Shown piece after piece: positions 1 to 11,100 of a stretch of 64,000 nucleotides of DNA. The stretch covers positions 329,358 through 393,357 of the forward strand of contig CAWFWX010000006.1 of NCBI GenBank assembly GCA_963819635.1, read 5' to 3'. The stretch comes from JACVRW01 sp963819635 (GTDB taxonomy: Bacteria > Actinomycetota > Thermoleophilia > Solirubrobacterales > Thermoleophilaceae). Positions within the stretch are counted from its first letter, which is position 1; each line of letters opens with the position of its first letter. A program made the translations under genes and the position numbers. The notes beneath the pieces are model-generated. The model had not been told where the DNA came from and did no database searches. It worked only from the letters and a program-made list of their open reading frames with translations.

Positions 1-1
1 C

Positions 2-874
2 TGGGCAGACGCGCTCGCGGAGGCGCAGCGCGCACAGGAGCGCTGCCGGCAGGCCGAGAACGACGCGGCCGCCGGCGAGGCGTGCTACCGGCAGGGAGAG
101 ATCCATCGCGTCCGCGGCGACTTCGAGGCGGCGGAGAGCGCCTACCGGGAGGCGAGTCGCCACGGCCGCGAGCCGCAGCCGGGGCTCGCCCTGCTGCGGC
201 TCGCTCAGGACAGGACGGACGCCGCCGAGGCGGCGATCCGCAGGGTGCTGGACGAGACCACGGCGGCCGGGCTGCGTGCGGGCGTGCTGCCCGCCTACGT
301 GGAGATCATGCTGGCGGCGGGCGAGCCCGATGCGGCGGGCGATGCCTGCCGCGAGCTGGAGGCCATCGCGGAAGGCCAGGAGGTGGCTGCGATCGGAGCG
401 ATGGCGGCCGAGGCGCGCGGGCGTGTGGCGCTGGCCGCCGAGGACCACCGCGGCGCTGTGGCCTCGCTTCGGCGCGCCGCCCAGGCCTGGCAGCGGATCG
501 ACGCGCCCTACGAGGCAGCTCGCGCGCGGTCGCTCGTGGCGCTCGCCTGCCGCGAGCTCGGCGACGAGGACACCGCGACCCTCGAGCTGGAGGGGGCGCG
601 CGCCGTCTTCGAAGAGCTGGAGGCCGCGCCGGACCTGGCTCGCGTCGACGAGCTGGCTCTCACGGCGCCCGCGGGCAACCCGTACGGGCTCAGCGATCGC
701 GAGCTCGAGGTCCTGCGGCATCTCTCCGCCGGGGCGACCAACAAGGCGATCGCGGCGGAGCTCGTGCTCAGCGTCCGCACCGTGGACCGCCACGTGAGCA
801 ACATCTTCGCCAAGCTGGGCGTCTCGTCGCGGGCCGCGGCCACGGCCTGCGCACACGAGCATCACGTGCTCTGA
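2..874 (+). CDS. LuxR-family transcriptional regulator, C-terminal part (5' truncated by window edge)
   Basis: The frame is open from base 2 and ends at TGA 872-874, giving about 290 residues. The N-terminal part is Ala/Glu/Arg-rich helical repeats of TPR type, as in MalT/LAL-type LuxR regulators. The last ~60 residues are a LuxR helix-turn-helix: LSDRELEVLRHLSAG, then TNKAIAAELVLS and VRTVDRHVSNIFAKLGVSSR. It is therefore a DNA-binding regulator with a TPR-like signalling region. The N-terminal domain, possibly a STAND ATPase, lies outside the window, so the ligand cannot be guessed. Confidence 0.85.
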   Translation, partial: WADALAEAQRAQERCRQAENDAAAGEACYRQGEIHRVRGDFEAAESAYREASRHGREPQPGLALLRLAQDRTDAAEAAIRRVLDETTAAGLRAGVLPAYVEIMLAAGEPDAAGDACRELEAIAEGQEVAAIGAMAAEARGRVALAAEDHRGAVASLRRAAQAWQRIDAPYEAARARSLVALACRELGDEDTATLELEGARAVFEELEAAPDLARVDELALTAPAGNPYGLSDRELEVLRHLSAGATNKAIAAELVLSVRTVDRHVSNIFAKLGVSSRAAATACAHEHHVL

Positions 875-917
875 GTCGACTGGTGCAATTACCCACTGTC
901 GCGCGGCGGCAGGTTGG

Positions 918-1838
918 GTGGTTTCGCCGATGCGCGGCCGGCGACTCCTTCGTACGGTCGGCTGTGTGATCGGCTCGACACGCGACAGGATGCTCGAAGG
1001 CCTGCCGGTGACCGAGCGCCGGCTGCCGCTGGCCGGGGTGTCGACCATGGTGCTCGAGGGCGGCGACGGCCCTCCGCTGGTCCTGTTGCATGGCGCCATC
1101 GAGTCCGGGGGCGCGTACTGGGCACCGGTGATCGAGCGACTCGCCGAGCGCCACCGCGTCGTGGTTCCGGACGTTCCCGGCCTCGGCGAGTCCGAGCCCG
1201 TGGCCGACCTGACCCCGGAAGCGTTCGCGGAGTGGTTCCGCGCTCTGCTCCGGGAGACCTGCGAGGAACCGCCGACGCTCGTCGGGCACTCGATGGGCGG
1301 CGCGCTGTCGGCGCGCTACGCCGTGGAGCACGGAGGGTCGCTCAACCGGCTCGTGATCTACGCGGGGCCGGGAGTCGGGCCCTACCGGATACCCGTCGGG
1401 CTGGCGATCAGGGCCATCAGGTTCGACCTCCGGCCGTCCGAGAAGAACGCCGAGCGCTTCGACCAGTTCGCGTTCTTCGACTTCGACGCGGCGAAGCGAC
1501 GGGACGGCGGGTGGCTCGAGGCGTGGAGCCTCTACGCGCGCGAGCGGGCGACGGTGCCGCATGTGAAGCGGACGATGCGCCGGTTGATCAAGCGCGGCAA
1601 GAGGCAGGTCCCGGAGGCCGAGCTTCGGCGCATCACCGTCCCGGCCAGTCTGATCTGGGGCAGCCACGATCGCTTCGTTCCCCTGAGCGTGGCCGAGTGG
1701 GCCAGCGCGCGGCTGGGATGGCCGCTGCAGGTGATCGACGAGGCCGGGCACGTGCCCCATATCGAGCGAACGGAGGCCTTTCTGAATGCGCTCACGGCAG
1801 ACACGGCGACGGAGCGTCGCGAGGAGGTCAAGAGATGA
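918..1838 (+). CDS. alpha/beta-fold hydrolase
   Basis: A ~300-aa single-domain alpha/beta hydrolase. Visible signatures are LVLLHGAIESGG (oxyanion-hole HG), the nucleophile elbow GHSMGG, the acid in WGSHDRFVP and the catalytic histidine in GHVPHIE. The start is uncertain: GTG 918 gives the longest frame, but ATG 930 or ATG 990 would remove a basic N-terminus. The stop overlaps the next gene's ATG by 4 nt, so the two are probably translationally coupled. Substrate unknown; esterase or haloalkane-type chemistry cannot be told apart. Confidence 0.85.
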   Translation: MVSPMRGRRLLRTVGCVIGSTRDRMLEGLPVTERRLPLAGVSTMVLEGGDGPPLVLLHGAIESGGAYWAPVIERLAERHRVVVPDVPGLGESEPVADLTPEAFAEWFRALLRETCEEPPTLVGHSMGGALSARYAVEHGGSLNRLVIYAGPGVGPYRIPVGLAIRAIRFDLRPSEKNAERFDQFAFFDFDAAKRRDGGWLEAWSLYARERATVPHVKRTMRRLIKRGKRQVPEAELRRITVPASLIWGSHDRFVPLSVAEWASARLGWPLQVIDEAGHVPHIERTEAFLNALTADTATERREEVKR

Positions 1839-2456
1839 ACTACAGGCTCGCCTACGCGATCGGATTCCATCCCTGGGAGGAGCTCGCCGAGCATCCGCCC
1901 TTCGCCGACAAGCTCCTCGAGCTCGTTGCCCGAGAGGAGGCGGGCAGCGAGCGGCCGTACGGACCGGCTCTCGACATCGGGACGGGCAGCGGTATCTGGG
2001 GCGCCGAGCTCGCGAAGCGAGGCTGGGAGGTCACCGGCGTGGACATCGTCGAGAAGGCGCTCAGCCGCGCACGCGACCGGGTGGAAGCCGAGGGCGTGGA
2101 CATGCGGATCGTGCACGGCGACGTGACCGCGCTGCGGCAGTCGGAGGTCGGCTCGGGCTACCGCATGGTGCTCGACACAGGGACGTTTCACGGCCTGAAC
2201 AAGGCGCAGCAGGACGCGATGGGCCGTGAGGTGACCGCCGTCTGCTCCGACGACGCCACCGTGATCCTCGACTGCTTCGCGCCCCGGCGCAGGGGCCCGC
2301 TGCCGCGAGGAGCGAGCCGCGCCGACGTCGAGCGGGCGTTCCGCGACTGGGAGATCACCGACGTCGAGATCGCGGACTCAGAACCGGACGCGCTCGCCCG
2401 CATGATGAAGTTCGAGGAGCGCTTCTACCGGCTGCGGCGAAACGGCGGCGCGAGGC

Positions 2457-2476
<20 letters not shown>
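1835..2476 (+). CDS. class I SAM-dependent methyltransferase
   Basis: A 213-aa Rossmann-type methyltransferase. Motif I is ALDIGTGSGIWGAELA, the acidic residue after beta-2 is in VTGVDIVEKAL, and IVHGDVTAL follows. ATG 1835 overlaps the hydrolase stop (ATGA), which fixes the start. It resembles small thiopurine/tellurite-type methyltransferases, but the substrate is not evident. The 3' end overlaps the convergent kinase gene by about 20 bp. Confidence 0.8.
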
Positions 2477-3926
<1,450 letters not shown>

Positions 3927-3986
3927 GTCTCCTCTGCCTGCGAACGTAACTCCCCGCAGGCGACGCTGCAATAAGCGAGCTGTGTC

Positions 3987-4492
3987 TTATCCCGCCGAGG
4001 CGCCGGCTCCCTCGACCGTCGCGATCGCCAGCGCGGCCATTCCCTCGCCGCGGCCCACGAAGCCCATGCGCTCGCCGGTCGTGAACTTGACGTTCACCGC
4101 GCTCGCGTCCAGGCCCGCGGCCTCGGCCAGGCGGCGTGCGCATGTCGTCGCGGAAGGGGCCGAGCTTTGGCGTCTTCGCAGGCGACCGTTGCGTCGACGT
4201 TGACGGGGCTGTAGCCGGCGTCGCGCAACTTGTCGCGAACGGTGCGCAGGAGCTCGAGCGAGTCGGCGTCGCGCCAGCGCTCGTCGGTGTCCGGGAAGTG
4301 CTGGCCGATGTCGCCGAGGCCGGCGGCCCCGAGCAGCGCGTCGATCACCGCGTGGGTCAGCACGTCGGCGTCGCTGTGGCCCGCGAGGCCGGCCTCCGAT
4401 CCCTCGATCTCGACCCCGCCCAGCACGAGCCGCCGGCCGGCCTCCAGGCGGTGGGTGTCGACGCCGATGCCGGCCCGCAGCGACGCGCTCAC
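3987..4492 (-). CDS. ispF: 2-C-methyl-D-erythritol 2,4-cyclodiphosphate synthase (one frameshift)
   Basis: MEP-pathway enzyme converting CDP-ME-2-phosphate to MEcPP with release of CMP. The N-terminal half reads RAGIGVDTHRLEAG (metal-binding DxH), AGHSDADVLTHAVIDALLG and DIGQHFPDTDERW. The C-terminal half, in another frame, reads VNVKFTTGERMGFVGRGEG. The frames join at about 4173, where an AAA should be AA to restore ACEDAKLGPFRDD. GTG 4492 overlaps the stop of the PHP gene upstream. Length (~168 aa) is normal for IspF. The indel in a homopolymer suggests sequencing error in an otherwise functional gene. Confidence 0.9.
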
Positions 4493-5330
4493 CCGATCGG
4501 CTCCAGCCGCCGCGTGCGGCCCTCGAAGACGGCCAGCTCCGTGACTCCCGAGATCGCTCAGCCATTCGACCGCGCGCTCGTACTCGTAGCCGAGCTGCTC
4601 CGGAACGTGCGCGTCGCTCGACAGGGCGACCGGGCGGCCGGCGTCCAGGCACATCTCGAGGAAGGCCGGCGCCGGGTAGATCTCGCCCGCCGGCTTGCGC
4701 AGGCCGGCCGTCGAGACCTCGACCGCCACGTCGCTCTCGGCGATCCCGTCCATCGCGCGCTCGTAGAACCTGCGCAGGTCTCCGTCCGGCACCGGCACGC
4801 GCGACCCGAACACCTTGACGAGGTCCGGGTGGGCCAGGATGTCGAACATCCCCGTGCGGGCAGCCTCGCCGAGCGTCTCGAAGTAGCGCGACCAGACCCG
4901 CTCCGGGTCGCCCCCGCGCCAGATGTCCCACGCCTCCCAGTCGGGCTCGCCGTGGAAGTCGACCGCGTCGTCGCCCATGAAGTGCACCGAGCCGACCACG
5001 TAGTCCCACGGCCGCCCGTCGAGCATGTTGGCCACGCGGTCCTCGCGGCCCGCGGAGGTAGTCCGCCTCGATCCCGAGCTTGAGCCCGCTCCCCCGGATG
5101 AAGTCGCAGTACTCGTCGACGTCGTCCTTCGCCCAGTGGCGGTACCAGGGGTGCTGCCAGATGTCGAGCGACTGCACGAAGCGATGGATGTGCTCGGCCA
5201 CGCCGAGCTCCTCGATGCCGCGCTCCTCGGCGGCTTCCCTGTAGCGCTCCACGTTGGCGGCCGTGAAGAACCTCTCGGCGGTCGTGTCGTCTTCGTCCGG
5301 GCGGAGGTGGACGTGATAGTCAGTGAGCAA
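4489..5330 (-). CDS. PHP-domain phosphoesterase, histidinol-phosphatase-like (two frameshifts)
   Basis: A ~280-aa PHP protein, HisJ/HisK-like. N-terminal MLTDYHVHLRP carries the HxH metal motif, GVAEHIHRF a further histidine, IEADY an acidic ligand, VVGSVHFMG another histidine, MFDILAHPDLVKVFG and ALSSDAHVPEQLG the C-terminal ligands. Single extra bases at ~5057 (after EADYL) and ~4553 (before VTELAVFEG) break the frame. Repaired, the protein ends LEPIG with its TGA overlapping ispF GTG. The TTG start (5330) overlaps ispD. It may act in histidine synthesis or as a general phosphatase; placement between ispD and ispF is notable. Confidence 0.8.
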
Positions 5331-5955
5331 GGAGCGCCTCGGCGATGCGCAGGTCGGACTCGTGCGTGACCTTGATGTTCTCGGGGAACGCCTCCACGAC
5401 GGTCACCACGCCGCCCACGTCGTCGACCAGCCACGCGTCGTCGGTGGCGGCGGCGAGCGCGGCCGCGTCCCGCTCGAGCGCGCGCCGGAGGATGTCCGCC
5501 CGGAATACCTGCGGCGTCTGGATGGCCCAGAGCATCGATCGGTCGAGCGTGCGGAGCACCCGGTTGTCCGGCGCCACCTCCTTCACCGTGTCCGTCATCG
5601 GCACGGCCGCTATCGCGCCGTCGATGCCCGGCTCGAGCGCGTCGATGCAGCGCGTCACGAGCTCCCGGGTCACCAGCGGCCGCGCGGCGTCGTGCACGAC
5701 GAAGACGGACGCCTCCGGCGCGGCCTCGACGGCGTTCCGCACCGACGCCGAGCGCGACTCGGCCCCATGGACGAAGTCCGGAAGCTCGACGTACCCGTGC
5801 GGGGCTGCGACCACGACCCGGTCGCAGACCTGGCGGAGCACCTCGAGGCTCCACTCGATCAGCGGACGGCCGGCACAAACGACGAACGCCTTGGGCCGGT
5901 CGGCACCAAGGCGTTCGCCGCTGCCGCCGGCGGGAACGATCCCGACGACGGACAT
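5320..5955 (-). CDS. ispD: 2-C-methyl-D-erythritol 4-phosphate cytidylyltransferase
   Basis: 211 aa, normal length for IspD. It joins MEP and CTP to give CDP-ME. The nucleotide-binding start is IVPAGGSGERLGADRPKAF, followed by SRSASVRNAV, VVHDAARPLV, AIAAVPMTDTVKEV, the TPQVF motif and ENIKVTHESDL near the C-terminus. Intact in one frame. The carD gene lies 11 bp upstream, and the 3' end overlaps the PHP gene by 11 nt, so carD, ispD, PHP and ispF are probably co-transcribed. Confidence 0.95.
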   Translation of the reverse strand: MSVVGIVPAGGSGERLGADRPKAFVVCAGRPLIEWSLEVLRQVCDRVVVAAPHGYVELPDFVHGAESRSASVRNAVEAAPEASVFVVHDAARPLVTRELVTRCIDALEPGIDGAIAAVPMTDTVKEVAPDNRVLRTLDRSMLWAIQTPQVFRADILRRALERDAAALAAATDDAWLVDDVGGVVTVVEAFPENIKVTHESDLRIAEALLAH

Positions 5956-5966
5956 ATCTCAGCTCG

Positions 5967-6533
5967 CTACGCCGTGGCGGGCGCGCCGTTGCGACTGGCG
6001 TGCGCCTCGGCGATCAGCTCCTCCAGATGCGTCTCGGCCTCGTCCTCCTCCATGTCGAGCGCATACATGAGCTCGGACGCGAGGATCTTCTTGGCACGGG
6101 TGTACATCTGCTTCTCGCCCGTAGAAAGACCCTTCTCGCTCTCACGGATGGCGAGGTTGCGGACAACCTCCGCCAGCTCGAAGACATCACCGGTCTTGAT
6201 CTTCTCGCGGTTGTGCTTGAAGCGCCGGTTCCAGTTCTTCGGCATCTGGCTCACGTCGTCGCGAAGGACGGAAAGAACCTTCTTTACGTCGTCCTCCCCG
6301 ATCACGCGCCTTAGACCCGCCTTGTCGGCGTTGCAGCACGGGACCATGACCGTCATGTCGTTATGAAGGATCTTGATGGTCAGGTACTCGCGGTTCTCGC
6401 CGAGCACCTCCTTCAGCTCCTTCTTAAGAACCTTGCCGGCCCCATGATGGGGGTAGACGACCTGGTCGCCGATCTCGTAGACGGTCGGCTCCCGGTCGAT
6501 CTCGAGGTCCTCGATGAATTCCTCTTCCAACAC
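5967..6533 (-). CDS. carD: CarD-family RNA polymerase-binding transcription factor
   Basis: 188 aa. The N-terminal Tudor-like RNAP-interaction domain begins YEIGDQVVYPHHGAGKVL and continues YLTIKILHNDMTVMVPC. The C-terminal helical DNA-contacting domain has KNWNRRFKHNREKIKTGD and LSTGEKQMYTRAKKILASEL. CarD stabilises the open promoter complex, notably at rRNA promoters, in mycobacteria. The GTG start at 6533 gives the conserved N-terminus; a GGAGGGG lies rather far (~20 nt) upstream. carD-ispD-ispF is a common actinobacterial arrangement. Confidence 0.95.
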   Translation of the reverse strand: MLEEEFIEDLEIDREPTVYEIGDQVVYPHHGAGKVLKKELKEVLGENREYLTIKILHNDMTVMVPCCNADKAGLRRVIGEDDVKKVLSVLRDDVSQMPKNWNRRFKHNREKIKTGDVFELAEVVRNLAIRESEKGLSTGEKQMYTRAKKILASELMYALDMEEDEAETHLEELIAEAHASRNGAPATA

Positions 6534-6597
6534 TGCGTCGCTGATGATGTTCCCCTCCTGCGTTTGTCACGGGCGCGATCCAGCGCGCCCTTCTGTT

Positions 6598-7716
6598 TCA
6601 GGTTTGCAAATAACGGTCCACGAGGTTGATTTCCTGCAGACGGCGAAGGCCCTCGCGGATGTCCTTCGCACGCATGTCGCCGACGCCTTCGACGCCTTCC
6701 AGCTCCGGGTCGGTGGCGGCGAGTATCTCGTCCAGCGCTTTGAACTCGCTCACGATCGACTGCACCACCATCTTCGGAAGGCGTGGGATTCGCCCGAGAA
6801 TGCGGTAGCCGCGCGGCGAGGCGGGATGGTCGAGGGTGTTCAGCTTCCGGTCGTAGCCGAGCAGCTCGGCCAGGCGACCGAAGTCGAGCAGGTCCTGGTG
6901 CGGCAGTCGCGCCAGTGAGTCCAGGACCATGGCGAACCCCTCCTCCGTGGGCTCGACGATGTAGTCGCGCACGAGCGCCGACTTGTCGGCGGCGACGCCG
7001 ACCATCGTCTCCTCCAGCTGCATCTCGATCAGGCGTCCCTCCGCGCCCAGCTCGACGATGTAGCGCTCGATCTCCACGGCCATGCGCGTCACGAGCTCGG
7101 CACGCTGGAGCACGGTCAGCACGTCGTGCAGCGTCACGCCGCCCTCGAACTCGAGCGCGGTGAGACGGGTGGAGACCTGGTCCAGACGGCTGCGGTACTT
7201 GTCGAGGGTGGCGAGCGCCTGGTTCGCCTTGGCGAGCACCACCGGAATGTCCTCGAGGATGTACTTCGCTCCGTCGAGGTAGAGCGAGACGACGCTCCGG
7301 GCCGCGCTGATGGCGATCACGAGCGCGTCGGTCTGCTTCGAGACGCGCTCCGCCGTGCGGTGCCGGGTGCCCGTCTCCTGCGAGAGGATCGTGGGGTCCG
7401 GCATGAGCTGGACGTTGGCCCACATGATCTTGGTGCCGTTCGCGGCGAGGATGATCGCGCCATCCATCTTGGCGAGCTGGTAGAGCAGGGCGGGCGCGTA
7501 GTCGACGTCGAGCTTGACGCCACCAGACAACAGGAAGCTGAGCTCCTCCGACTCCCCGATGCTGATCAGGGCGCCGGTTCCGCCCTGGACGATGTTGTCG
7601 AGTCCCTCCCGCACAGCGGTCCCGGGAGCGACCATCTCCAGGGCTCGAACGAGCCTCGGTTCCTGCCGCGCCTCGAGCTCTGCGACATCGTCTCCGGCGT
7701 ACGGCATTGTCCCCAT
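6598..7716 (-). CDS. disA: DNA integrity scanning protein, diadenylate cyclase
   Basis: 372 aa. The N-terminal DAC domain makes c-di-AMP from ATP and carries both signatures, MDGAIIL (DGA) and GTRHRTAER (RHR). A central helical linker (~150-280) is followed by a C-terminal helix-hairpin-helix DNA-binding region (GRIPRLPKMVVQSIVSEF, GVEGVGDMRAKDIREGL). ATG 7716 gives the family-length protein. It sits between radA and carD on the same strand, the classic disA-radA association. RadA is known to modulate DisA in other bacteria. Confidence 0.95.
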   Translation of the reverse strand: MGTMPYAGDDVAELEARQEPRLVRALEMVAPGTAVREGLDNIVQGGTGALISIGESEELSFLLSGGVKLDVDYAPALLYQLAKMDGAIILAANGTKIMWANVQLMPDPTILSQETGTRHRTAERVSKQTDALVIAISAARSVVSLYLDGAKYILEDIPVVLAKANQALATLDKYRSRLDQVSTRLTALEFEGGVTLHDVLTVLQRAELVTRMAVEIERYIVELGAEGRLIEMQLEETMVGVAADKSALVRDYIVEPTEEGFAMVLDSLARLPHQDLLDFGRLAELLGYDRKLNTLDHPASPRGYRILGRIPRLPKMVVQSIVSEFKALDEILAATDPELEGVEGVGDMRAKDIREGLRRLQEINLVDRYLQT

Positions 7717-7766
7717 TCTACGGGAATTGTCCGGTCTCCGGGCCGATCAGGGCGAATTGCAGGGCT

Positions 7767-9122
7767 TTAGGCAGCCTGAGAGCCGGTTTGGCCCCCCTGA
7801 TTCAGCATGCCTAGCGCTTGACGGATTGTGGTAACCCGATCGGTTGGGTGAATCACACGTTCGAGGCCGAATTTACGCGCCTCGGCTCTCCTGCGGTCGG
7901 GGTGGCCGACGTGGCGGAGCTCGCCCGTGAGGCCGAGCTCGCCGAAGGCGGCGATCGGCTTGTCCGCGGCGGGCGCGACGCCCTTTGCGGCGGATGCAAG
8001 GGCAAGCGCGATGGCGAGGTCCGCCCCCGGCTCGTCGACCCGCACGCCGCCGGCTACGGAGACGAAGATGTCGGCGCCGCCGAGCGAGACGCCGGCGTGC
8101 CGCGCCAGAACGGCTAGGACGAGCGCGAGCCGGTTGCGGTCGACGCCGTTCGCGACGCGTCGCGGCGGGACCAGCTCGCTGGGCGCCACCAGCGCCTGGA
8201 CCTCGACCAGCAGCGGGCGAGATCCCTCCATGGCGCAGAGCACGACGGAGCCCGGCGCGCGGGTGGCCTCGTTGACGAAGCGGGCGGAGGCGTCCTCGAC
8301 CTCGACGAGACCCTGCTCGTGCATCTCGAAGACGCCGACCTCGTTGGTCGAGCCGAAGCGGTTCTTCAGCGCGCGGAGCGTGCGGTAGGTGCGCTCGCGC
8401 TCGCCCTCGAACGACAGCACGCAGTCCACGAGGTGCTCGAGGACGCGCGGCCCGGCCAGCGAGCCCTCCTTCGTCACGTGGCCCACGAGCAGCGTGGCGA
8501 TCCCGCGCTGCTTGGCGACCCGCATCAATCGGCCGGCCACCTCCCTGACCTGCGAAACCGATCCAGGTGCACCGGTCAGCGCCGGGTCGTAAAGAACCTG
8601 CACCGAATCGATCACGCACACGTCGGGCTTCTCCTGTTCCAACGTGGCCGCCACCGATTCCAGGTCGGTGTCGGCAACGATCGGCACTCCGAGCGCGTGA
8701 GCGCCCAACCGCTCGGCCCTCAGCCTGACCTGGGCCGCGGATTCCTCGCCGGACACGTACAGGACCTTGTGGCCGGCCGCCGAGAGGTTGGCGAGTGCGG
8801 CGGTGGTGATCGTGGACTTGCCGATTCCAGGTGCGCCTCCGATCAGCACGAGCGACCCAGGGACCAGACCGCCGCCGAGCACACGATCGAACTCCCCGAT
8901 GCCGGTCCTCAACCGCTGGATCGTCGGTGCTTCGACCTGTCCCAGAGGCACCGGTGTGAGAGCACGACCCGATGTACGCGCGCCTCCGGCACGCGAGGGC
9001 GCCGACGCGCGCTTCTCCTCCGCCATCGTGTTCCACTCGCCGCACCCGGGGCAGCGCCCGTGCCACTTCGGGCTCTCGTGGCCGCAGGTGCTGCAGGCGA
9101 AGATCGTCGCGGAGCGGGGCAT
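7767..9122 (-). CDS. radA: DNA repair protein RadA (Sms)
   Basis: 451 aa from ATG 9122, chosen because the zinc finger CSTCGHESPKWHGRCPGC follows at once. The RecA-like ATPase has Walker A GGAPGIGKST and Walker B VCVIDSVQVL. The RadA-specific KNRFG motif is present, and a Lon-like C-terminal domain includes GGVRVDEPGADLAIALALAS and FGELGLTGELR. It is a branch-migration helicase in homologous recombination. Located 50 bp upstream of disA on the same strand. Confidence 0.95.
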   Translation of the reverse strand: MPRSATIFACSTCGHESPKWHGRCPGCGEWNTMAEEKRASAPSRAGGARTSGRALTPVPLGQVEAPTIQRLRTGIGEFDRVLGGGLVPGSLVLIGGAPGIGKSTITTAALANLSAAGHKVLYVSGEESAAQVRLRAERLGAHALGVPIVADTDLESVAATLEQEKPDVCVIDSVQVLYDPALTGAPGSVSQVREVAGRLMRVAKQRGIATLLVGHVTKEGSLAGPRVLEHLVDCVLSFEGERERTYRTLRALKNRFGSTNEVGVFEMHEQGLVEVEDASARFVNEATRAPGSVVLCAMEGSRPLLVEVQALVAPSELVPPRRVANGVDRNRLALVLAVLARHAGVSLGGADIFVSVAGGVRVDEPGADLAIALALASAAKGVAPAADKPIAAFGELGLTGELRHVGHPDRRRAEARKFGLERVIHPTDRVTTIRQALGMLNQGGQTGSQAA

Positions 9123-9144
9123 CCCAGCGAGGCTAAGCGCGCGG

Positions 9145-10856
9145 GTGGACGGCTTCGCCCCATCCGTCCGACCGGCGCGGTTCGATGGCCGGTCCGTGCT
9201 GAACCTGGACGCACCCGTGGCATCCGCCGAGTTCGTCGCCCTCGACACCGAGACGAACGGCTACGGCGGCGACCTCTGCGAGATGACCGAGGTCGGCGCG
9301 GTGCTCGTCGGCGGTGGAGAGCTCCACGAGACCTACGACTCGCTCGTCAAGGTCGAGCGGCCCCTGTCACGCGGAATCCAGCGCTTCACCGGCATTACAC
9401 AGGGGATGGTGGACGGAGCGCCGCCGCCCGAGGAGGTGCTGCCCGAGATCGCGGACCTGCTCGAGGGCCGCGTCTTCATCGCCCACAACGCGCGCTTCGA
9501 CGTCGGCGTGCTGCGACAGGCGTTCGAGCGGGTGGGCATCGACTGGCCGAGGCCGCCCGTGCTGTGCACCGTGCAGCTGGCGCGACGGTTCGCGCCGCTT
9601 GCGCGCAAGCGCGGCCTCGCGCCGCTTGCCGGCTCGCTCGGGATCGAGGTGGACGAGGTCCACCGCGCGCTGCCGGACGCGCTCACGTGCGCGCGCGTGT
9701 TCTGCGCGCTGTTCCCGCGGCTGTGCGCGAACGCCGCCACGCTCGGCGACGCGATCGACCTGCTGCGCTCGCGCCGGCGCGCCCGCAAGACGGAGCCGGG
9801 CGAGGCGATCCCGCCCGACCAGCGCCCGGATCTCTCGACGCTGCCGGACGACCCGGGCGTGTACATCTTCCGCGACGGGCGCGGCAAGCCGCTGTACGTG
9901 GGGAAGTCGGTGTCGCTGCGCTCGCGGGCGCGCGCTCACTTCTGCGCGCCCGCCGGGTGGACCGAGCGCGCCGAGATCGTGGACTACCGGCCCACGAACT
10001 CGGAGCTGGGCGCGCTCGTGCTGGAGAACAGGCTGATCAAGGAGTGGAAGCCGGCGGGCAACAAGGCGCTCAAGCGGACCGACCGCTACTGCTACCTCCG
10101 CTGCCGGCTCGACATCCCGTACCCGGTGCTGGAGGTGGCGGGCGAGCCGGCGGCGGGGCACGCCGTGAACATCGGCCCGCTCGGGAGCCGCGCGCTGGCG
10201 TCCGAGCTGGCGGACCAGCTCACCTCGATGTACCGCCTGCGCCACTGCGGCCGGAAGCTGAAGATCCGCGAGCACCCGTCCGCGTACGGGCAGATGGGCC
10301 GCTGCGTCTCCCCGTGCCTCGGCGACCTCGACCCGAACGCCTACCGCCGCCAGCTCGACATGGCCCTGGCCCACTTCGAGGAGCCGGGCGCCGGCGAGGC
10401 ACTCATCGAGGAGCTGGATCTCCGGATGCGCGAGGCGGCCCGCGACGAGCGGTTCGAGCGCGCCGCCGCGCTGCTGCGCCGGAAGGAGCGGCTCGCGTGG
10501 GTGGTGGACCGGCTGGAGGGGATGCTGCGCGCGACCCACTCCGAGCCCTCGCTCGTGCTGGCGCGACACCCCGTCAAGGAGCGCTTCGACGCCTTCTGGA
10601 TCGTCCACGGCCGCCTGGTCGACTGGGGCCCTCTGCCGGGGCCGTCGGAGCTGGCCGCCCGCACCGAGGCGGCCCTCGCCCGCCCGCCGGGCCGCTCCGT
10701 GATCCCCGCCGACGAGATCGACGAGATACGCATCGTGGCGAGCTGGGTCGCGGAGAACGAGCCGCCGACGCTGACCCTCGACCCGGCACCGGAGCCGAGC
10801 GCGCTGCTCGAATTCACGCGGCGAGCCGGCCGCCATGCGCGGCCGGCGCCGCCTAG
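9145..10856 (+). CDS. DEDDh exonuclease fused to a GIY-YIG endonuclease domain
   Basis: Two nuclease domains in one ~570-aa protein. The N-terminal DnaQ-like exonuclease has ALDTETNG (ExoI, DxE), FIAHNARFDVGVL (ExoII) and HRALPDALTCARVF (ExoIII, H and D). The GIY-YIG domain follows as PGVYIFRDGRGKPLYVGKS, then a UvrC-like region (MGRCVSPCLG, FERAAALLRRKE). This architecture is known in actinobacteria and is thought to act in repair. Start: GTG 9145 or GTG 9196. The reading frame does not stop where expected. The TAG at 10854-10856 is one frame away, so the last codons are probably shifted; the 3' end is approximate. Divergent from radA. Confidence 0.8.
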
Positions 10857-10866
10857 TAGCCCCACG

Positions 10867-11091
10867 TCAGGGAGACGGCTCGCGCGGAACGTCCTGATTG
10901 GGGTCCGGGCGCGGGTCGTGATCGGTGCCGGTTCGAAGATCCTCCCGCTTCAGGGCGCGACCCGGGCGGTCAATCCTCACCACGATCCACTCTCCCGACT
11001 CCTGCTGCCGCGGGAACCAGCTCGCGCTGGTCCGGTCAGGACTCTCTCGCCCCAGCCGTCCGCTCTCCGCCACGGCTTCGTCACGCGTCAT
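10867..11091 (-). CDS. conserved hypothetical protein, 74 aa
   Basis: Small hydrophilic protein beginning MTRDEAVAESGRLGRESPD, then a tryptophan-containing core (SASWFPRQQESGEWIVVRID) and a Pro/Asp-rich tail. Similar 'W...R...W.VVR' small proteins are, in my recollection, frequent in this group. No catalytic motif. It is followed after 9 bp by the CDGSH gene upstream on the same strand and may be co-transcribed with it. Function unknown. Confidence 0.55.
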   Translation of the reverse strand: MTRDEAVAESGRLGRESPDRTSASWFPRQQESGEWIVVRIDRPGRALKREDLRTGTDHDPRPDPNQDVPREPSP

Positions 11092-11100
11092 GAAACGAGA

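Noticed and set aside
914..1834. Long open frame upstream of the methyltransferase ATG at 1835
   Set aside because: It overlaps the alpha/beta hydrolase in another frame and is Arg/Gly/Ala-rich shadow sequence; the real start is the ATGA overlap.
6560..6595. GC stem GGGCGCG...CGCGCCC with trailing T-rich bases between disA and carD, as a terminator
   Set aside because: The T-rich side faces plus-strand transcription, but both flanking genes are on the minus strand, so it has no obvious transcript to end.
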